A program made the position numbers and the translations under genes. The notes beneath the pieces are model-generated. The model saw only the letters and a program-made list of their open reading frames with translations, ran no database searches and was not told the origin of the DNA. From the NCBI RefSeq assembly GCF_964340395.1, contig NC_135562.1, positions 3,057,634 through 3,121,633 of the forward strand: 64,000 nucleotides of DNA. The letters run 5' to 3'. This DNA comes from Glandiceps talaboti. Lineage: Eukaryota > Hemichordata > Enteropneusta > Spengelidae. Shown here in pieces: positions 1-32,556 of this stretch. Positions within the stretch are counted from its first letter, which is position 1, and each line of letters begins with the position of its first letter.

Positions 1-1016
1 TATATGTATGAATGGAGAGTTAGTAAATGCGTTGATGACAGGGATGTTTATGAAGATTTAATGGGAAGGTAGTGGTAGTGGAAGTGTGTCAGTCAGTCAG
101 TCAGTCAGTCAGTCAGTCAGTCAGTCCGTCCGTCCGTCTGTGAGTGAGTGAGTGAGTGAGTGAGTGAGTGAGTGAGTGAGTGAGTGAGTGAGTGAGTGAG
201 TGAGTGAGTGAGTGAGTGAGTGAGTGAGTGAGTGAGTGAGTGAGTAAGTGAGTGAGTGAGTGAGTGAGACTTTATGTTTTTCTAATAAATATGTGCAATA
301 CACTCCATTATTTTTTAGCTGTACCACTATCAAACCGTGACAAAATGCGTCCAATGTATCTCTGAATTTACCAAAACACAGCTCTCAGTAGTATTCTTCA
401 AAATAAAAATCACAAAGAACAAATGTGTAAATCGTGTCTTTAGTTTTTGTCAGTTTACAGGAGTGGCCACAGTTTGTCACGGATATATCTTACCGAATAA
501 TGCTTGCTCTTTGAGTCCAAACATGATGTTGTCTGACAACGATCTAGAACGGTCTAAAAGAAAAGGTACGAAACATAGAGTTTTACTTACAATAAAAATA
601 GTGGAACAAAGGCAAGGCCAAGTAACATCCGTAGATAGGAGAACATTTGAATAGAGTTATATGTGTACTTTCTATCTGTTGTTTGTGTATTTATTTTAAG
701 CGAAATGTAGAGTCAACGAAATATACTATACTACTATGTTTTGTATTGTCATGTAATATGTTCAAGGACTCACTACCTGTCTCTATGCACAGATCAATAC
801 AAATGCTATCAACTTTCTAGTGTCTCAGAAGATATGTTCAGTGTGTCTTGATAGTACTTGTTTCCAATAATGATTGTAAGCTAATTACAACAATACACTA
901 TGATAACCTATGGAAGATTAAGAAGGGAAATGAACATCGTCTGCACGTGTAATCATTAAACGTGTCTACAGTTACAACATCATGTGCAGCAATACCTTAA
1001 AAATGTCATGACTTAC
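1..1016. other. TRPA1 intron beyond the last exon found
   Basis: Apart from the 87-268 microsatellite I see no exon with both good splice sites and TRPA1-like sequence. The next exon should lie outside the window. Confidence 0.6.
87..268. repeat. Microsatellite (CAGT)n-(CCGT)n-(GAGT)n
   Basis: About 10 CAGT units, a few CCGT, then about 32 GAGT units. It produces long false ORFs on the minus strand (THSL repeats). Confidence 0.97.
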
Positions 1017-20794
<19,778 letters not shown>

Positions 20795-21357
20795 CTGAAA
20801 TATAAATGAATAACTATCATGATGAGTTTGTACAAATTTATTCACTGCCGAGAATCCGTAACAAAATCGATACTGATATATCCGACAAGTTCCGTGTCTA
20901 TAAGCGGGCTTCTTCATGCACCTAAAAGAACGCAGATTGAACTCAAATGATACGGTAAAAATCGAATCCGTAAACGCCTTCAGCCTGATATAGGTCAGTA
21001 TGTATAAACCGACTCTATAAACAAAAATGTAGATATAATTGGCTGATATGACTTTGAAAGTAAAATTATCACAAAAATCAATGAATACAATAAGATATGA
21101 TGTGACAAATATTACTGAAAAAAATCAAATTTCGTTCACCTAATTGTATCAGGAAAACAGTCAGTAGTCCAGGGATCAAGAAATGAAGCAATATGATCTG
21201 AATTATGTACACAAACAATTGTAAGACTCTCTATTTCATTATTCATACTGTCAAAATCAACAAATTACATTGCACATGCGCTTAACACGTGACGTATTAT
21301 ATTGCAGTTAACGTTTAGACTCAAAATAAGCCACCTTTGTTTATTGCTTTACGTGTC

Positions 21358-21360
<3 letters not shown>

Positions 21361-21433
<73 letters not shown>

Positions 21434-21486
21434 GGAGGGAGGGAGGGGGCAGACCGACAGACAGACAGACAGACATGGACAGAGGG

Positions 21487-21519
<33 letters not shown>

Positions 21520-21610
21520 GCGGGACACAGACAAACAGACAGACATACATACAGACAGACAGAGAGGGAGGGGAGATAGAGACAGAGAGAGACAGAAAAA
21601 TTGAGAGAGG
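21361..21610. repeat. Compound microsatellite (GA)n-(GGGA)n-(CAGA)n
   Basis: About 35 GA units followed by interrupted CAGA and GA tracts, upstream of TRPA1 exon B. Confidence 0.95.
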
Positions 21611-24199
21611 CAGAGGGAGAGAGGCGTCTGTCAACAAATGTAGAAATCGCCAACTTTCCTAGTCTTGTCAGTATATACGCACATGCGAAGTACATTAAGA
21701 TAGTCTTTTTTTGCTTGACACCTCTAAATACATATTACTGTAGTACAATTAGTCACTTTCGATCAATGCGTGACCACACATCATGATGAAGTGGTACACT
21801 AAGACTATATTGTCGATGACATGATGCGGATAAATGTTTACCTTGCATTTCTAATTTTAGGTCACGTCTTGAACTCACCCCGGGCTTACAGACAAGAGGT
21901 TAAAATAAATCATGCCTAGACGTTGAGAATCAACAGATTCCTGCACCAAAGAAAGTTAATTTTTGAAAAAATAAGACCACGATTCTACAAATCTCCGAGA
22001 GTAAACATCTCTCTATGCATATATCCATCTAAACCTCTCTCATCGAGTCAGAGATTGAACGGAAAGACACTAACTGACTCAGTATTATTTTCTTCAAGAC
22101 TTGAAGATCTCGAAAACCGTCCTCGATCGCTGTCTTTGAGAGTCACTGTATTTTAATAGAATAGATTCCTAATTTCATCAAACACTAAGACATAACGATA
22201 TGGATATACAGCGTTGACTTAATAAGTATCACCCCTTTTCAAACAACCTGATTACGCTCAGTCAGTCTGAGTACTAGTGACACCCTTAGGCAAATACGTC
22301 AGTATTGTTAGAAATACAAATCCCTAATTTTACTACTTCAGTATCAATTTTACTAATTGCCTGTCGTTAACAGCACAATACACTCAGACAGAAAATCAAG
22401 ATGACACAATACCATATCTGATGACTACAAGATATCCTACATCGACGTCTTCTAAGAAATTCTGAAACTTTGCAAACCTACCGGCATTACATTCGTACTT
22501 GGACCTGAGCTCAGTGGTTCTCACACCCTTTCACTGTGAACACAACAATGTGTTACCACGACTTTGATCTCGGCAATATCTGTGTCAGTCACATGTATTG
22601 TTTTCAAGCCCATTTGACACGATCACGCTAGTGGCACGGACAAATAATATGCATTCTATTTTCAGCCAAATGGTTGGTCCGTAAAATCCCGTTGTCATGG
22701 ATATATGATGATCCCAATCATTAAATTTGGATTAAAGTTATCTCGTATGTATGAGGTTGGTCTGAGGATGAAGACATGTTTGAACAGACGTCATGTTTTT
22801 GACATCTACAGTATCAGTCCGTAATATGATATCCAGATGTGTCGTATTCAGCTTTCAATGAATGGATACAGCTAAAATGATGTAGGCTTAGTGTTTCACT
22901 CATGCAATATGACATTTATTCCACACCCTCAGACATCTTCTAATGCAAAAGTAATAAGTACATAGGTGCCGTCCACAGTGGGAATGTAGAAGTAGTCAAG
23001 TTTAAATGTTGATTATCAGTTAGAAAATAAACAATGCGGCCATTAAAACCATCAAGTCCATGTGTTATGTTTTCATTACAAGCCTGATTTTACTGCACTG
23101 GGAAAGAATAGCAATGCTTATCAGTGTTCAGTGTGATTGGGCAAATGATCCTGCTGTGTTTATTGTCTCTGTTATTGTTAGTCTAGAGTTGAAATATGTC
23201 TAGCTCTGTGTCAAAAACGTAATGTCTCAATGAAACACCAAACCTATATCATTTTAGCTGTATCACAATCAAACATTGATTACAAATCAAGCGTCAGTTC
23301 ACATGATCGTTTTGTTCGGACAGAAATTGGACAAATTGTATAATACAGCACAATTATTTCAACCATCCAATATTACCTGTTTCAATCCGTGCTAAAACTA
23401 ACAACTTAATATGATGACATCCTCTGTTTAAAACAAAAAAGTCTACCTCATTAATCACTATGAAGTCAGAATTTTAATCAAATTAAATCTCGCTATCACT
23501 TCACACTCACACATGGCTTGTTGCAGAACATAGAACATCAACCGTGCACTGAGTTCACTGTTTTCAGTGACGTTGATGGCTTACTGTATGGATGTGTGTG
23601 CGATGTACTATGTCTAGTAAGCTAGCCAGTCTTATCAACAATTTGTGGACAATTGTAAACCAAGGCGTGAAAGATAATACTGTGACAGGTAGACAAACTC
23701 ACCACTCGTAGGCAGTTTTAGCACAGCTTGCGACAGGCTAACTCAGACAGTTGGTCGAATTAATAGTTGTAATGAAACCAGAATGTCAATTAAGATTCGT
23801 TGACATGAAATAGTAAAAGTAATTAATGCGATGAATTAAAAAATAATTAATTAAAAGTAATTAATGCGATGAATTTAAACTTCTCATATATTAATAACAA
23901 GTCAAAAACCAAATTAAACTAATTGAGTTCATTCATATTAATTAATTTGAACCATATTCATGTATGACGTATATCTATCATGATTTCTCTATCAATAGAA
24001 TTTGTGACGTTGAGTCTATTTATCTCAACACAGTTTATTTTCCTGCCTTGGGCTTTACTACCATTTTATTATTTTAGCTTGCTTCCAATTAGTTACACAT
24101 TGGCAAAATTCTCACTAAAACCCCTGAGGTTCGATGATATTGTATAAGTATATAATGTGCCTGTAGTAGAGATGGTTGTCATAGTAATAGCTATGGTGA

Positions 24200-24370
24200 T
24201 GATGGTGGTCATTGTGGTCATTGTGGTGGTGGTGGTGGTGGTAGTGGTGGAGGGGTGGTGGTGGTGGTCGTCGTCGTCGTAGTAATGGTAGTGGTGGTGG
24301 TTGTGGTGGTGGTGGTGGTGGTCGTCGTCGTCGTCGTAGTAATGGTAGTGGCGGTGGTTGTGGTTGTAGT
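24200..24370. repeat. GTG/GTC trinucleotide repeat tract
   Basis: Two related blocks of (GTG)n followed by (GTC)n. The second looks like an internal duplication of the first. Minus-strand His/Asp-rich frames here are artefacts. Confidence 0.9.
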
Positions 24371-25365
24371 ATTCGATGTGATGCAAAATAACTACATGTA
24401 ATTAATTTGCTCTGGTTAATAACTAATCAAAATGTTGTAATGACAAGTACAGACTAATCAAATTGTTGTGTTCTTAAATACAAATTAACTAATTACATTT
24501 CGGTTGAAAATAATTTGATCAAAGTGTTGTGATCAATAATAATTGAATATGTTGTATAATGACAAGCATTTCCGATGAAATAAGTTGAGGTCAATAATTA
24601 TATATCGCTGTCACCACAATTCACTGTATTCATCCCCTAATTACATTATTGTGGTAATTGAAGATAAATCATAGACGGAAGACTCGATCATTCAGGCATA
24701 ATACATTTAAAACAATTCGATGACGTCATATATAATACAAAGTCCAGGAAACCTCTATGACGTCATCAAATGTGTTACAACCCATTCCAATATACCATTT
24801 AAGAAACTGCACATGCTACAAAATAATGTGCCACCTTGCAAATGCAGACACCAACTAATTGACGCACCTAATTGCAGTATGGTTTATTTGATACATAATA
24901 GACGGATTTCTCTATCAAGAAATTACGGTCTCAGTATGCATTTTATTGGTCTCTGTGTGGTTGTAAAAACAGAGCCTGTAAGTGGTAACTCGGAACGGGC
25001 TGTAATAACGCAATAATACGACTTTGATTCCACTGAATGCATTCACTGACATAAATATGATAATATAATGGTCTAAATAATGTATTTGTAAGTGTATATT
25101 TTTGTAACCCACCCAAGGTGAAAAATAGTAATGATTACTAACTTGTGCAATAAAATGTATAAACTCACATTTATAAATATTTTTTGTATTCCTACAGACA
25201 GTACTAACATCACCTAACTGTGAATACATGAACTTGTAATTCTTTTAACTCTATGACAACTGGTTTGCAAGAGCGACAAACATTTTACTCGTGGAATTAG
25301 AAACTGTCATTTGATTTTCAAATCAATCACTTATGAAACAACTACTAAACCCTGCCTTGTTGATT

Positions 25366-25511
25366 TTCAACGTTACCATTTCAACAATGTTAACTATAAC
25401 AACACAATTCTCCAAGAAAATGGGCAAGTGAACCCATTTTCAACGTTATCATTTCAACAATGTTAACTATAACAACACAATTCTCCAAGAAAATGGGCAC
25501 GTGACCCCATT
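25366..25511. repeat. 73-bp direct tandem duplication (2 copies)
   Basis: Two nearly identical units starting TTCAACGTTA(C/T)CATTTC. The second differs at a few sites (GCACGTGACC versus GCAAGTGAAC). Confidence 0.9.
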
Positions 25512-25999
25512 TGTCCAATTAGTTCAGTTTAAGCTTACAGATGTGGTATTCACGTACATCAATCAGGAGTAGAGACGAACCTCTAAAAGGAGTGTAATGG
25601 TTCTGTGAGCTGTGTGGTGCACAACCTTTTCACGCAGTCAAATTATGGACTGTGTTCAAGCCATAATCATACATGTAGATGACAATATTAATTTGGAGAT
25701 TGAAGTAAAAACATTTCATTTGCAACCCAAGAGCACGCTTACTGGGCTTGAGAATACATATACATGTACATATTCATTTAAAAAGCTAAATTGCTGTTAC
25801 AAGACTGTTGGCATGTAATTGTACAATCACAGGCCAAAAGTGACTGTTGCCACCCCCCTCCTTCCGCCCCCGTGGTTTCAAAACCGCAAAGGCATTTCCA
25901 TCAAAAATATGAACTAAAGTGTGTATTGTGCCTTACTGGTGTTGGCAACCTTCCCAAAAGACAGATTTGAGTATAATAATTAAGCCAATGACAAACAGC

Positions 26000-26410
26000 T
26001 GTTGGACTTAGCAAAAACATACTTACAATCAGCACAGAATGTGTCTACAGGACGATTTGGCTTAACGATCAATGAACAATACACGTGGATTTATCAAACG
26101 TTGGAATTCAGCAACAAAGAAAGAAAGGTCTGTAGAAGGGACTACAAACTAAAATCAGGTATTACAGTCACGTTGAGGAAACTAGAATGGGACACCCTAG
26201 AAGTTAAAAACAAATCTCAACGTATTACAATCCACTATAAAGTGTCACTTAACAAAACAGTCATCAATCCAGACAACTACATTACACTCAAAGTCAATAG
26301 AAACAAAAGAACCTACTATAGGCAACTTGGAAATCCCAGCACAAATCAATCCTAATTATCCACTCCTTCTAGGACGCCACGATGTTGTGGAATAATTTAT
26401 CATAAAAATT
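26000..26410 (+). mobile_element. Second LINE fragment: ORF2 C-terminal region, decayed
   Basis: Open from 26002 to 26352 (117 aa). It has ERKVCRRDYKLKSGITVTLR, KLEWDTLEVKNKSQRITIHY and KVSLNKTVINPDNYITLKVN. This resembles the tail of LINE reverse transcriptases (VQRRAARFV..DY, then L.WDTLE.RR...RL...YK, then D...Y.). A frame change and a stop follow, after which HSF*DATMLWNNLS fits the later SFFPRTIxxWNxLP block. The first 40 codons are not recognised. Differs from the 16.3-kb fragment, so probably another LINE family. Confidence 0.6.
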
Positions 26411-27295
26411 TATTAACAGATTATCTTGTGAGACTCAAAAAAAATTCATCAGAGATAAGAACTCTCTGAGATCCGAACTCTTGTACTGTTATAGTTCCTG
26501 GTGGACCGATATTGGAAGTGAACAATACAAAATAGCATTTAATCACTAGAAGAGTCTGTATTATAAGTGAGACATGATTAACAGTGAAAAGCCCAAAGTC
26601 CAGATTTATATATATAGCGCTAAGCTATGTCAGTTCATCTTTCATTCTGTGATAGAGTCCCAAGAACGTCATACAAAATATTTCACCAACCTTTGGATTC
26701 GTTGTCAGCTGCATCCACAGGCCTTACATGTATTAAGGTGTGTGTACTCATAACGTAGAACGATTTCTACTCAATCTGTACGACAGTGTTACCGAAACAG
26801 TTCTGCACTGTTACGCGTCACCCAGTAACTATCGGACTTCGAGAGATATTGCGCAATGAACAAATGGGGATGGATACGTAAGTAGATAGTCATGTATGTT
26901 GTGCTGTGTCAAATAATTGTAATGTATTCATATCGATTGTTAATGAAAACATCTTAATTGATTCAAATGTTGAACAAATTGACTCTATTTCAATCCATAC
27001 TTACAAATTGGCTATGTATGAGTTTTAGGAGGGGAAAGTGGCTAAGTTTTGAAAATAGATTTCAATATTTTTTTTTTGTAAACAGTAGAAGAAAACTTCA
27101 TCTGTTACTAAACTCAAGTTAACATACAAGTGCTATGCAACATATTATACCAACAAATTGTTTTAAAATATTGATGTGGTGTGTTGTACAAACACTATTA
27201 TGTTAACGTCATCACATCTTGGAATTTTCTCATAGCTGTGCCGATTTCTAACCTTCAACCACTGTAGAACATTACTTTGTACTGGATTTTGGCGT

Positions 27296-27575
27296 TGATT
27301 GATTGATTGATTGATTGGTTGGTTGGTTGGTTGGTTGGTTAGTTTATTTTAGTTATTGGGCGAGCGAGCGACTGAGTGAGTGCGTAGTTGATTGATGGGC
27401 TGGTTGGTTGGTTGGTTGGTTGGTTGGTTGGTTGGTTGGTTGGCTTTTTGTAGTTATTAGGCGGGCTAGCGAGTGGGCGAGCGAGCTAGTGAGTGAGTGA
27501 GTGAGTGAGTGAGTGAGTGAGTGAGTGCTTAGTTGATTGATAGGCTGGTTGTTTGGTTGGTTGGTTGTTGGTAGT
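27296..27575. repeat. Compound tetranucleotide tract (GATT)n/(GGTT)n/(GAGT)n/(GAGC)n
   Basis: A partly duplicated block: GATT-GGTT-GAGC-GAGT-GATT appears about twice with different copy numbers. Confidence 0.93.
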
Positions 27576-29761
27576 CTGGTTACTAAATGGCCAATGTTAT
27601 ACTAAAATAAAGACGTGTAATCTTGCTTGTGTATGGGTGGATACATAGAGTATAACGTTAACAATATGAACAATGTTACTACTTTTACTACATTTTGCTT
27701 TATGGATGGATACAAGAAATACCATTACCAATTACATGAATGATGATGGCAGTATATACAAAAACAAATATATGCATGTACATGTATATGACGAATACAT
27801 TTATTCATAGCAATATTATTCGACAGTTCGTATCCGTTGCTGGTGCAAGTCCTCAATCCAGGCAACATTAAAAGCGTGTCTGTGGTGTTGTGTGATTTTT
27901 ACTCTACGTGACAAAGGTTCTTTCAAATACATGTTTGCTGAATATGTTGACAGGTGTGTGATCATATATAATTGGTGAACGGTTGAAATAAAATACACTT
28001 GACACCCTTCACAATTGTAGGACAGTAATGGTAACTATGGAAACCTGAAGCTCACCTTACATAGTTAACAGGTGTAGTCCCGATACTAAGCCAACCTTAC
28101 AACTATTAGTATGGTATAGTATGGATATTTAATACAAATGACCTTAAAGCAACTCTGTATATTTGTTTTATAGTGCACACAGGGGCAGAGAAAGTCAGAA
28201 AGGCACTTTGATAACGTCATGCTTAGCTTACAACAAAACAGTGCCCTAGAGACATTCATTCACCCTTGTTTCCAAATCTTTTGTGCAATTACTCAGAACA
28301 GTTTTAGTAACAGAGTATTACATGTAGTCCATGTATTATGTGTTTCGTGATTTCAATGGCATATAATATGGACCATATCCCATTTCAAGACGTCATTCTT
28401 TATTCTGTACCCCAAGTCTGGAGAACTTAGCAACTAAGTTTATAATCATGGTATGGGTATTGCTTCGTTCCCTATCCTCTACATCACAAAATGGCTACGA
28501 CTATACGACAAAGAAATGAGAAAGCTGTTAACCTATTTGAAATCACCTAGTTACATCAACAGTTTACAAGTGAGTAAAACAGATAGATACGTAGGCGGAA
28601 TGATACAGGAGTAAAAGATCGCAGTTGGAAAACGTACAGCCGAAAAGCGAGGGGTCGATGTTAATATCGAATGTTAATACCGAATGAAACAAGTCAGAAT
28701 CGGCTTCTCACCTTTATATACACTCTGATTTACAGTCGGTGATATTCTTCCTTTTACAAATCTAGAACACATCCCAATTATCCAAGTTTGCTGTTATATC
28801 GCCCACGACTGTCGTGGTATAGATATCACTCTCCCCAAAGTGGTGAAACGACTCGTTATAAATTACATGTTATCGAGAACAGTAAAGTTTGAGTGTGCGT
28901 GTCAGCTTTGATTTCTACACCGTTCCGTATATAGATACTAGGCATATCAATGACATTGTGCATTCATTAATGGCAAATATCGACCTTAAATATTGACGTC
29001 GGAACGCCCACTAAGTTGACTGTCAAATCCAGATAAATGATATATCCAACATCTGATCTATACACGAGGTCTTTGTGTGATTTAATATCATGTCGAGAGG
29101 CAATGTATTTAATAATCAGTTATAGATTCAATATGTGAAATCGTTAGAACTTACGTACAAGCATGTACACATAACTGTGTCGCTAACAGGATCATTTTGC
29201 GGCAAATTCTATGTCATCGGTTTTTTTTATTTCGAATTCAAAATCATACAGGTTTCCATGCACATACATTTTCACGGAAAAAAATAATAAATCCAACTCA
29301 TTTTTTAAAAAGGACATTAACATTATGTGGGCTAAATAAATTGTGAAGTTTACGTATCGTCTCTAATGTTGACTATAACTATTTCACACTATTGAATGAT
29401 GGCATCACATGTACGTTTACAAGCTTTAGAGCCACAGATATATACGTACTTTCTTTACAAAAAGTAATGATTTAAAAGTAAATAAAAAGAAGGATTCCCT
29501 AACCGTGATTTTGATCTTAACTTTCTGTGGCCTTAAGTCACATGTCACGGTTTTTAATTACGAATTTTAAAGCCAGTATTAACAAGAGCGAAAATTGCTG
29601 TGTGGATACAGAAAACATTATATTCAACATTGTTTCACATTTTTTTAAATCTAAATTATTGGATATAGTTATATGTAGATATTACTTCTGTCATTTCGGC
29701 CGGATTGTAGTTGAGATTCCAACCTATTAGGTTCATTAACCAGACAGATAAGTGTACGTGG

Positions 29762-29764
<3 letters not shown>

Positions 29765-29792
<28 letters not shown>

Positions 29793-30121
29793 TGTATGTA
29801 TGTATGTATGTATGTATGTATGTATGTATGTATGTATGTATGTATGTATGTATGTGTGTGTGTGTGTGTGAGTGTGTGCGTGCTTGCGTGCGTGCGTGCG
29901 TGCATGCATGCATGCATGTATGTATGTTATGTATGTGTGTGTGCGTGCGTGCGTATGTATGTATGTATGTATGTATGTATGTATGCATGCATGCATGCAT
30001 GCATGCATGTATGTATGTATGTATGTCTCGCTGTCTCTATGGTTCGGTCTATGTCTCTGTCTCTGTCTTCCTCTATCTATCTATCTGTCTGCCTGTCTGT
30101 CTGTCTGTCTGTCTGTCTGTA

Positions 30122-30170
<49 letters not shown>

Positions 30171-30230
30171 GTCTGTCTAGATCTGTGTGTGTGTGTGTGT
30201 CTCTCTCTCTATCTCTCTCTCTCTCTCTCG
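29765..30230. repeat. Very large compound microsatellite (TATG)n-(TGTG)n-(CATG)n-(TCTG)n-(TC)n
   Basis: About 465 bp of tetranucleotide blocks that differ stepwise. The dispersed repeat at 30190-30455 begins at its right end. Confidence 0.97.
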
Positions 30231-30455
30231 CACACTTTTATATTTTTCTAGCCTGTTTACTCTTATTTTTTTCTTTAACACCATTAGCTTGAATAATTAT
30301 ATAGAGTCGATACAAATGGCGTGTGGCGTTTCATCTCATTAGTTAGCGAATAAAGCATTCGGCAAGTCACGGTGACGCATGCGTTACCAATGCTCAATAT
30401 ATTATATTTCCTGTACGCAAAGTAAATGTAATTGATTCTACGTATGCCCTGAGGT
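30190..30455. repeat. Dispersed repeat, copy 1, attached to a TCTG/TC microsatellite
   Basis: Shares landmarks with 53160-53460: ATTTTCTAGCCTGTT, a run of ACACCAT then AGCTTGAATAAT, then ATAAATGGCGTG-like sequence, then CTCAATAT and ATTTCCTGTACGCAAAGTAAAT. Both copies begin where a TCTG/TC tract ends, so the microsatellite may be part of the mobile unit. Confidence 0.65.
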
Positions 30456-30584
30456 GAAATATATTGCTATTCTACAGCTTTTCAATAGAAGTGTTGTCAC
30501 GTGTCAGTAACTTTTAAGCTAAAGTTATTATTACAAATGTCTGCAAATTGCAAGTCATGCGCCTTTACACACTCTCTAGATCTG

Positions 30585-30892
<308 letters not shown>

Positions 30893-31077
30893 CTCCTTCG
30901 GAAAGCTTTGACTGTCTTGGTTCAAAACGTAGTGCTAACCTTGAGAATATGATTATGTAGATGAACAATTTATGGTGAACGTTTTCCACAAAAATATTTA
31001 TACAAGGTAATTGGCATCACGTTGACAAGTTAACTGAAATTCAAACACTCTCTACTATGCAAGTATTGTTGAATTGC

Positions 31078-31250
31078 AGTCTAGATGCTATCCGTGGCTT
31101 TGAATCTCCTAGCACACTAGAGGCTATCCGTGGCTTTGAATCTCCTAGTACACTAGAGGCTATCCGTGGCTTTGAAGCTCCTAGCACACTAGAGGATATT
31201 CTTGGCTTTGAGAGAAATCTTGACTCGGATTCGAAGCCACGGATAGCAGC
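31078..31250 (+). repeat. 36-bp tandem repeat with an inverted partial copy
   Basis: About 3.5 copies of AGGCTATCCGTGGCTTTGAA plus TCTCCTAGCACACTAG, followed by the inverted core GAAGCCACGGATAGC at 31233-31247. The plus frame 31057-31278 stays open and gives a 12-residue repeat (AIRGFESPSTLE). I do not claim a gene, because there is no splice or homology support. Confidence 0.7.
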
Positions 31251-31832
31251 TTATAGACTAGGGAATAACATATTCTGTTAATTAATCACTATGTAGGTCA
31301 TCAGAACTGAAATTTCTGTTCTAATTACTTTGTTTTCTTTTGGGAATTTTAATATGATATGATATACTATGTCAATATATAGAAATATAGGGGCCATTGC
31401 AAACCCATACCCAATTCAAGAAGATGTTATTTTTTCGTATTTCGCTGTTAGGCGTGGATATATCGTATTAACGCAATGCTAATTCTTTGAATACCACGTA
31501 ATTCTGTAAATGACTGTGTTTATTCCATCAATTTTATAGACTCATATGTACACATATTATTATGGAATTGAGTTATCTAAGCCTTGTGAGTCACTACAAT
31601 GTAAATATACACTGGAAACATGAACAGGCTTTTCATTTTAAGCTTTCACGAGACTGTGCTGATAAAATGACAAAATAGATCACTCAATTTATAAAAGCAA
31701 GTTATACAAAAAATCACATTTGCTGAAATGTTTGTTTTGTAGACAATTTAGATCGTCGGTCATTTAGAAAATTCAAAACCAAAACGTTTTTTTTACCTTC
31801 CGTAAGGATATTTATGTATTAGGGATAAAAGT

Positions 31833-31833
31833 T

Positions 31834-31912
<79 letters not shown>

Positions 31913-31974
31913 GCCTGCCTGCCTGCCTGTCTGTCTGTCTGTCTGTCTAGCTGTCTGTCTGTTTGTCTGTGTCA
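31833..31974. repeat. Microsatellite (TCTG)n with internal (CCTG)n
   Basis: About 34 units. Intergenic. Confidence 0.97.
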
Positions 31975-31979
31975 TCATT

Positions 31980-32556
31980 TTCTCAAACACGGCTGGCTCG
32001 ATCCAAACGAAATTTGGTGCACATATGGCTAAAAGTGATTAGGTTTTAGTAAACATTTAATGAATATTGATGAGCTATTTACATAATCATAGTGTGTGTA
32101 TATATGTGTGTATATGATGTTGTTTTTCTTTGTAAACCGAACTAAATAGCGTTCTAGGCCACCATCTCTTTCATTAACTATCATTTGTTAGCTTTCCGTC
32201 ACGATTATTACACGATAATTATTCCCCTCCGGCCTTGCATACAAGCTTAGGTAATTCAATTTGGTAACCCTTGATCGCTGTTGTATTAAATTCTACATTG
32301 TTAGGGGTAAGATCAATAGTTCAATTTAGGATGAGAAACTAAATTCTTTTACTGGTGGTGGGGGGACGAGCCATTTTAGTTTTAATGCTACAAAATAAAT
32401 TATACTTTTAATATTAAATCTGTTTTGTACCCCTAATTACAAATATTTCTAAAAAATGTCATCAACTTGAGATATGGAAGCATTTTTACCATTGTAAGTG
32501 CATGCCAGGCACTAAAATACTTGTACTAAATTGTCAATAATAGAGCCATTTTTTCC
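31980..32556. other. Intergenic, nothing recognised
   Basis: AT-rich sequence between the TCTG microsatellite and the 37-bp minisatellite. Confidence 0.6.

Larger units (their letters stand above)
20800..29760. other. Intergenic region upstream of TRPA1
   Basis: A possible 5' noncoding TRPA1 exon (22482-22533, weak), the second LINE fragment, a 73-bp duplication and microsatellites. No other gene recognised. The ORFs at 21923, 24720 and 25612 lack domain or splice support. Confidence 0.55.

Noticed and set aside
22040-22160. Minus-strand frame with SLEENNTESVS, reminiscent of EENNDSESS at the start of TRPA1 exon B
   Set aside because: It ends in a stop soon after, lacks a convincing donor in the needed phase, and the likeness is short and low-complexity.
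24720-25016. 98-codon open frame in the intergenic region
   Set aside because: No family resemblance and no splice sites at its edges; expected by chance in 9 kb of noncoding DNA.
29711-30292. Long ORFs of Cys-Met-Tyr-Val or Thr-His-Ile-His type, and similar Ser-Leu, Arg-Glu or Asp-Arg-Gln-Thr repeats at many places
   Set aside because: They are translations of tetra- and dinucleotide microsatellites whose unit lacks stop codons. They occur on both strands and in several frames at once.
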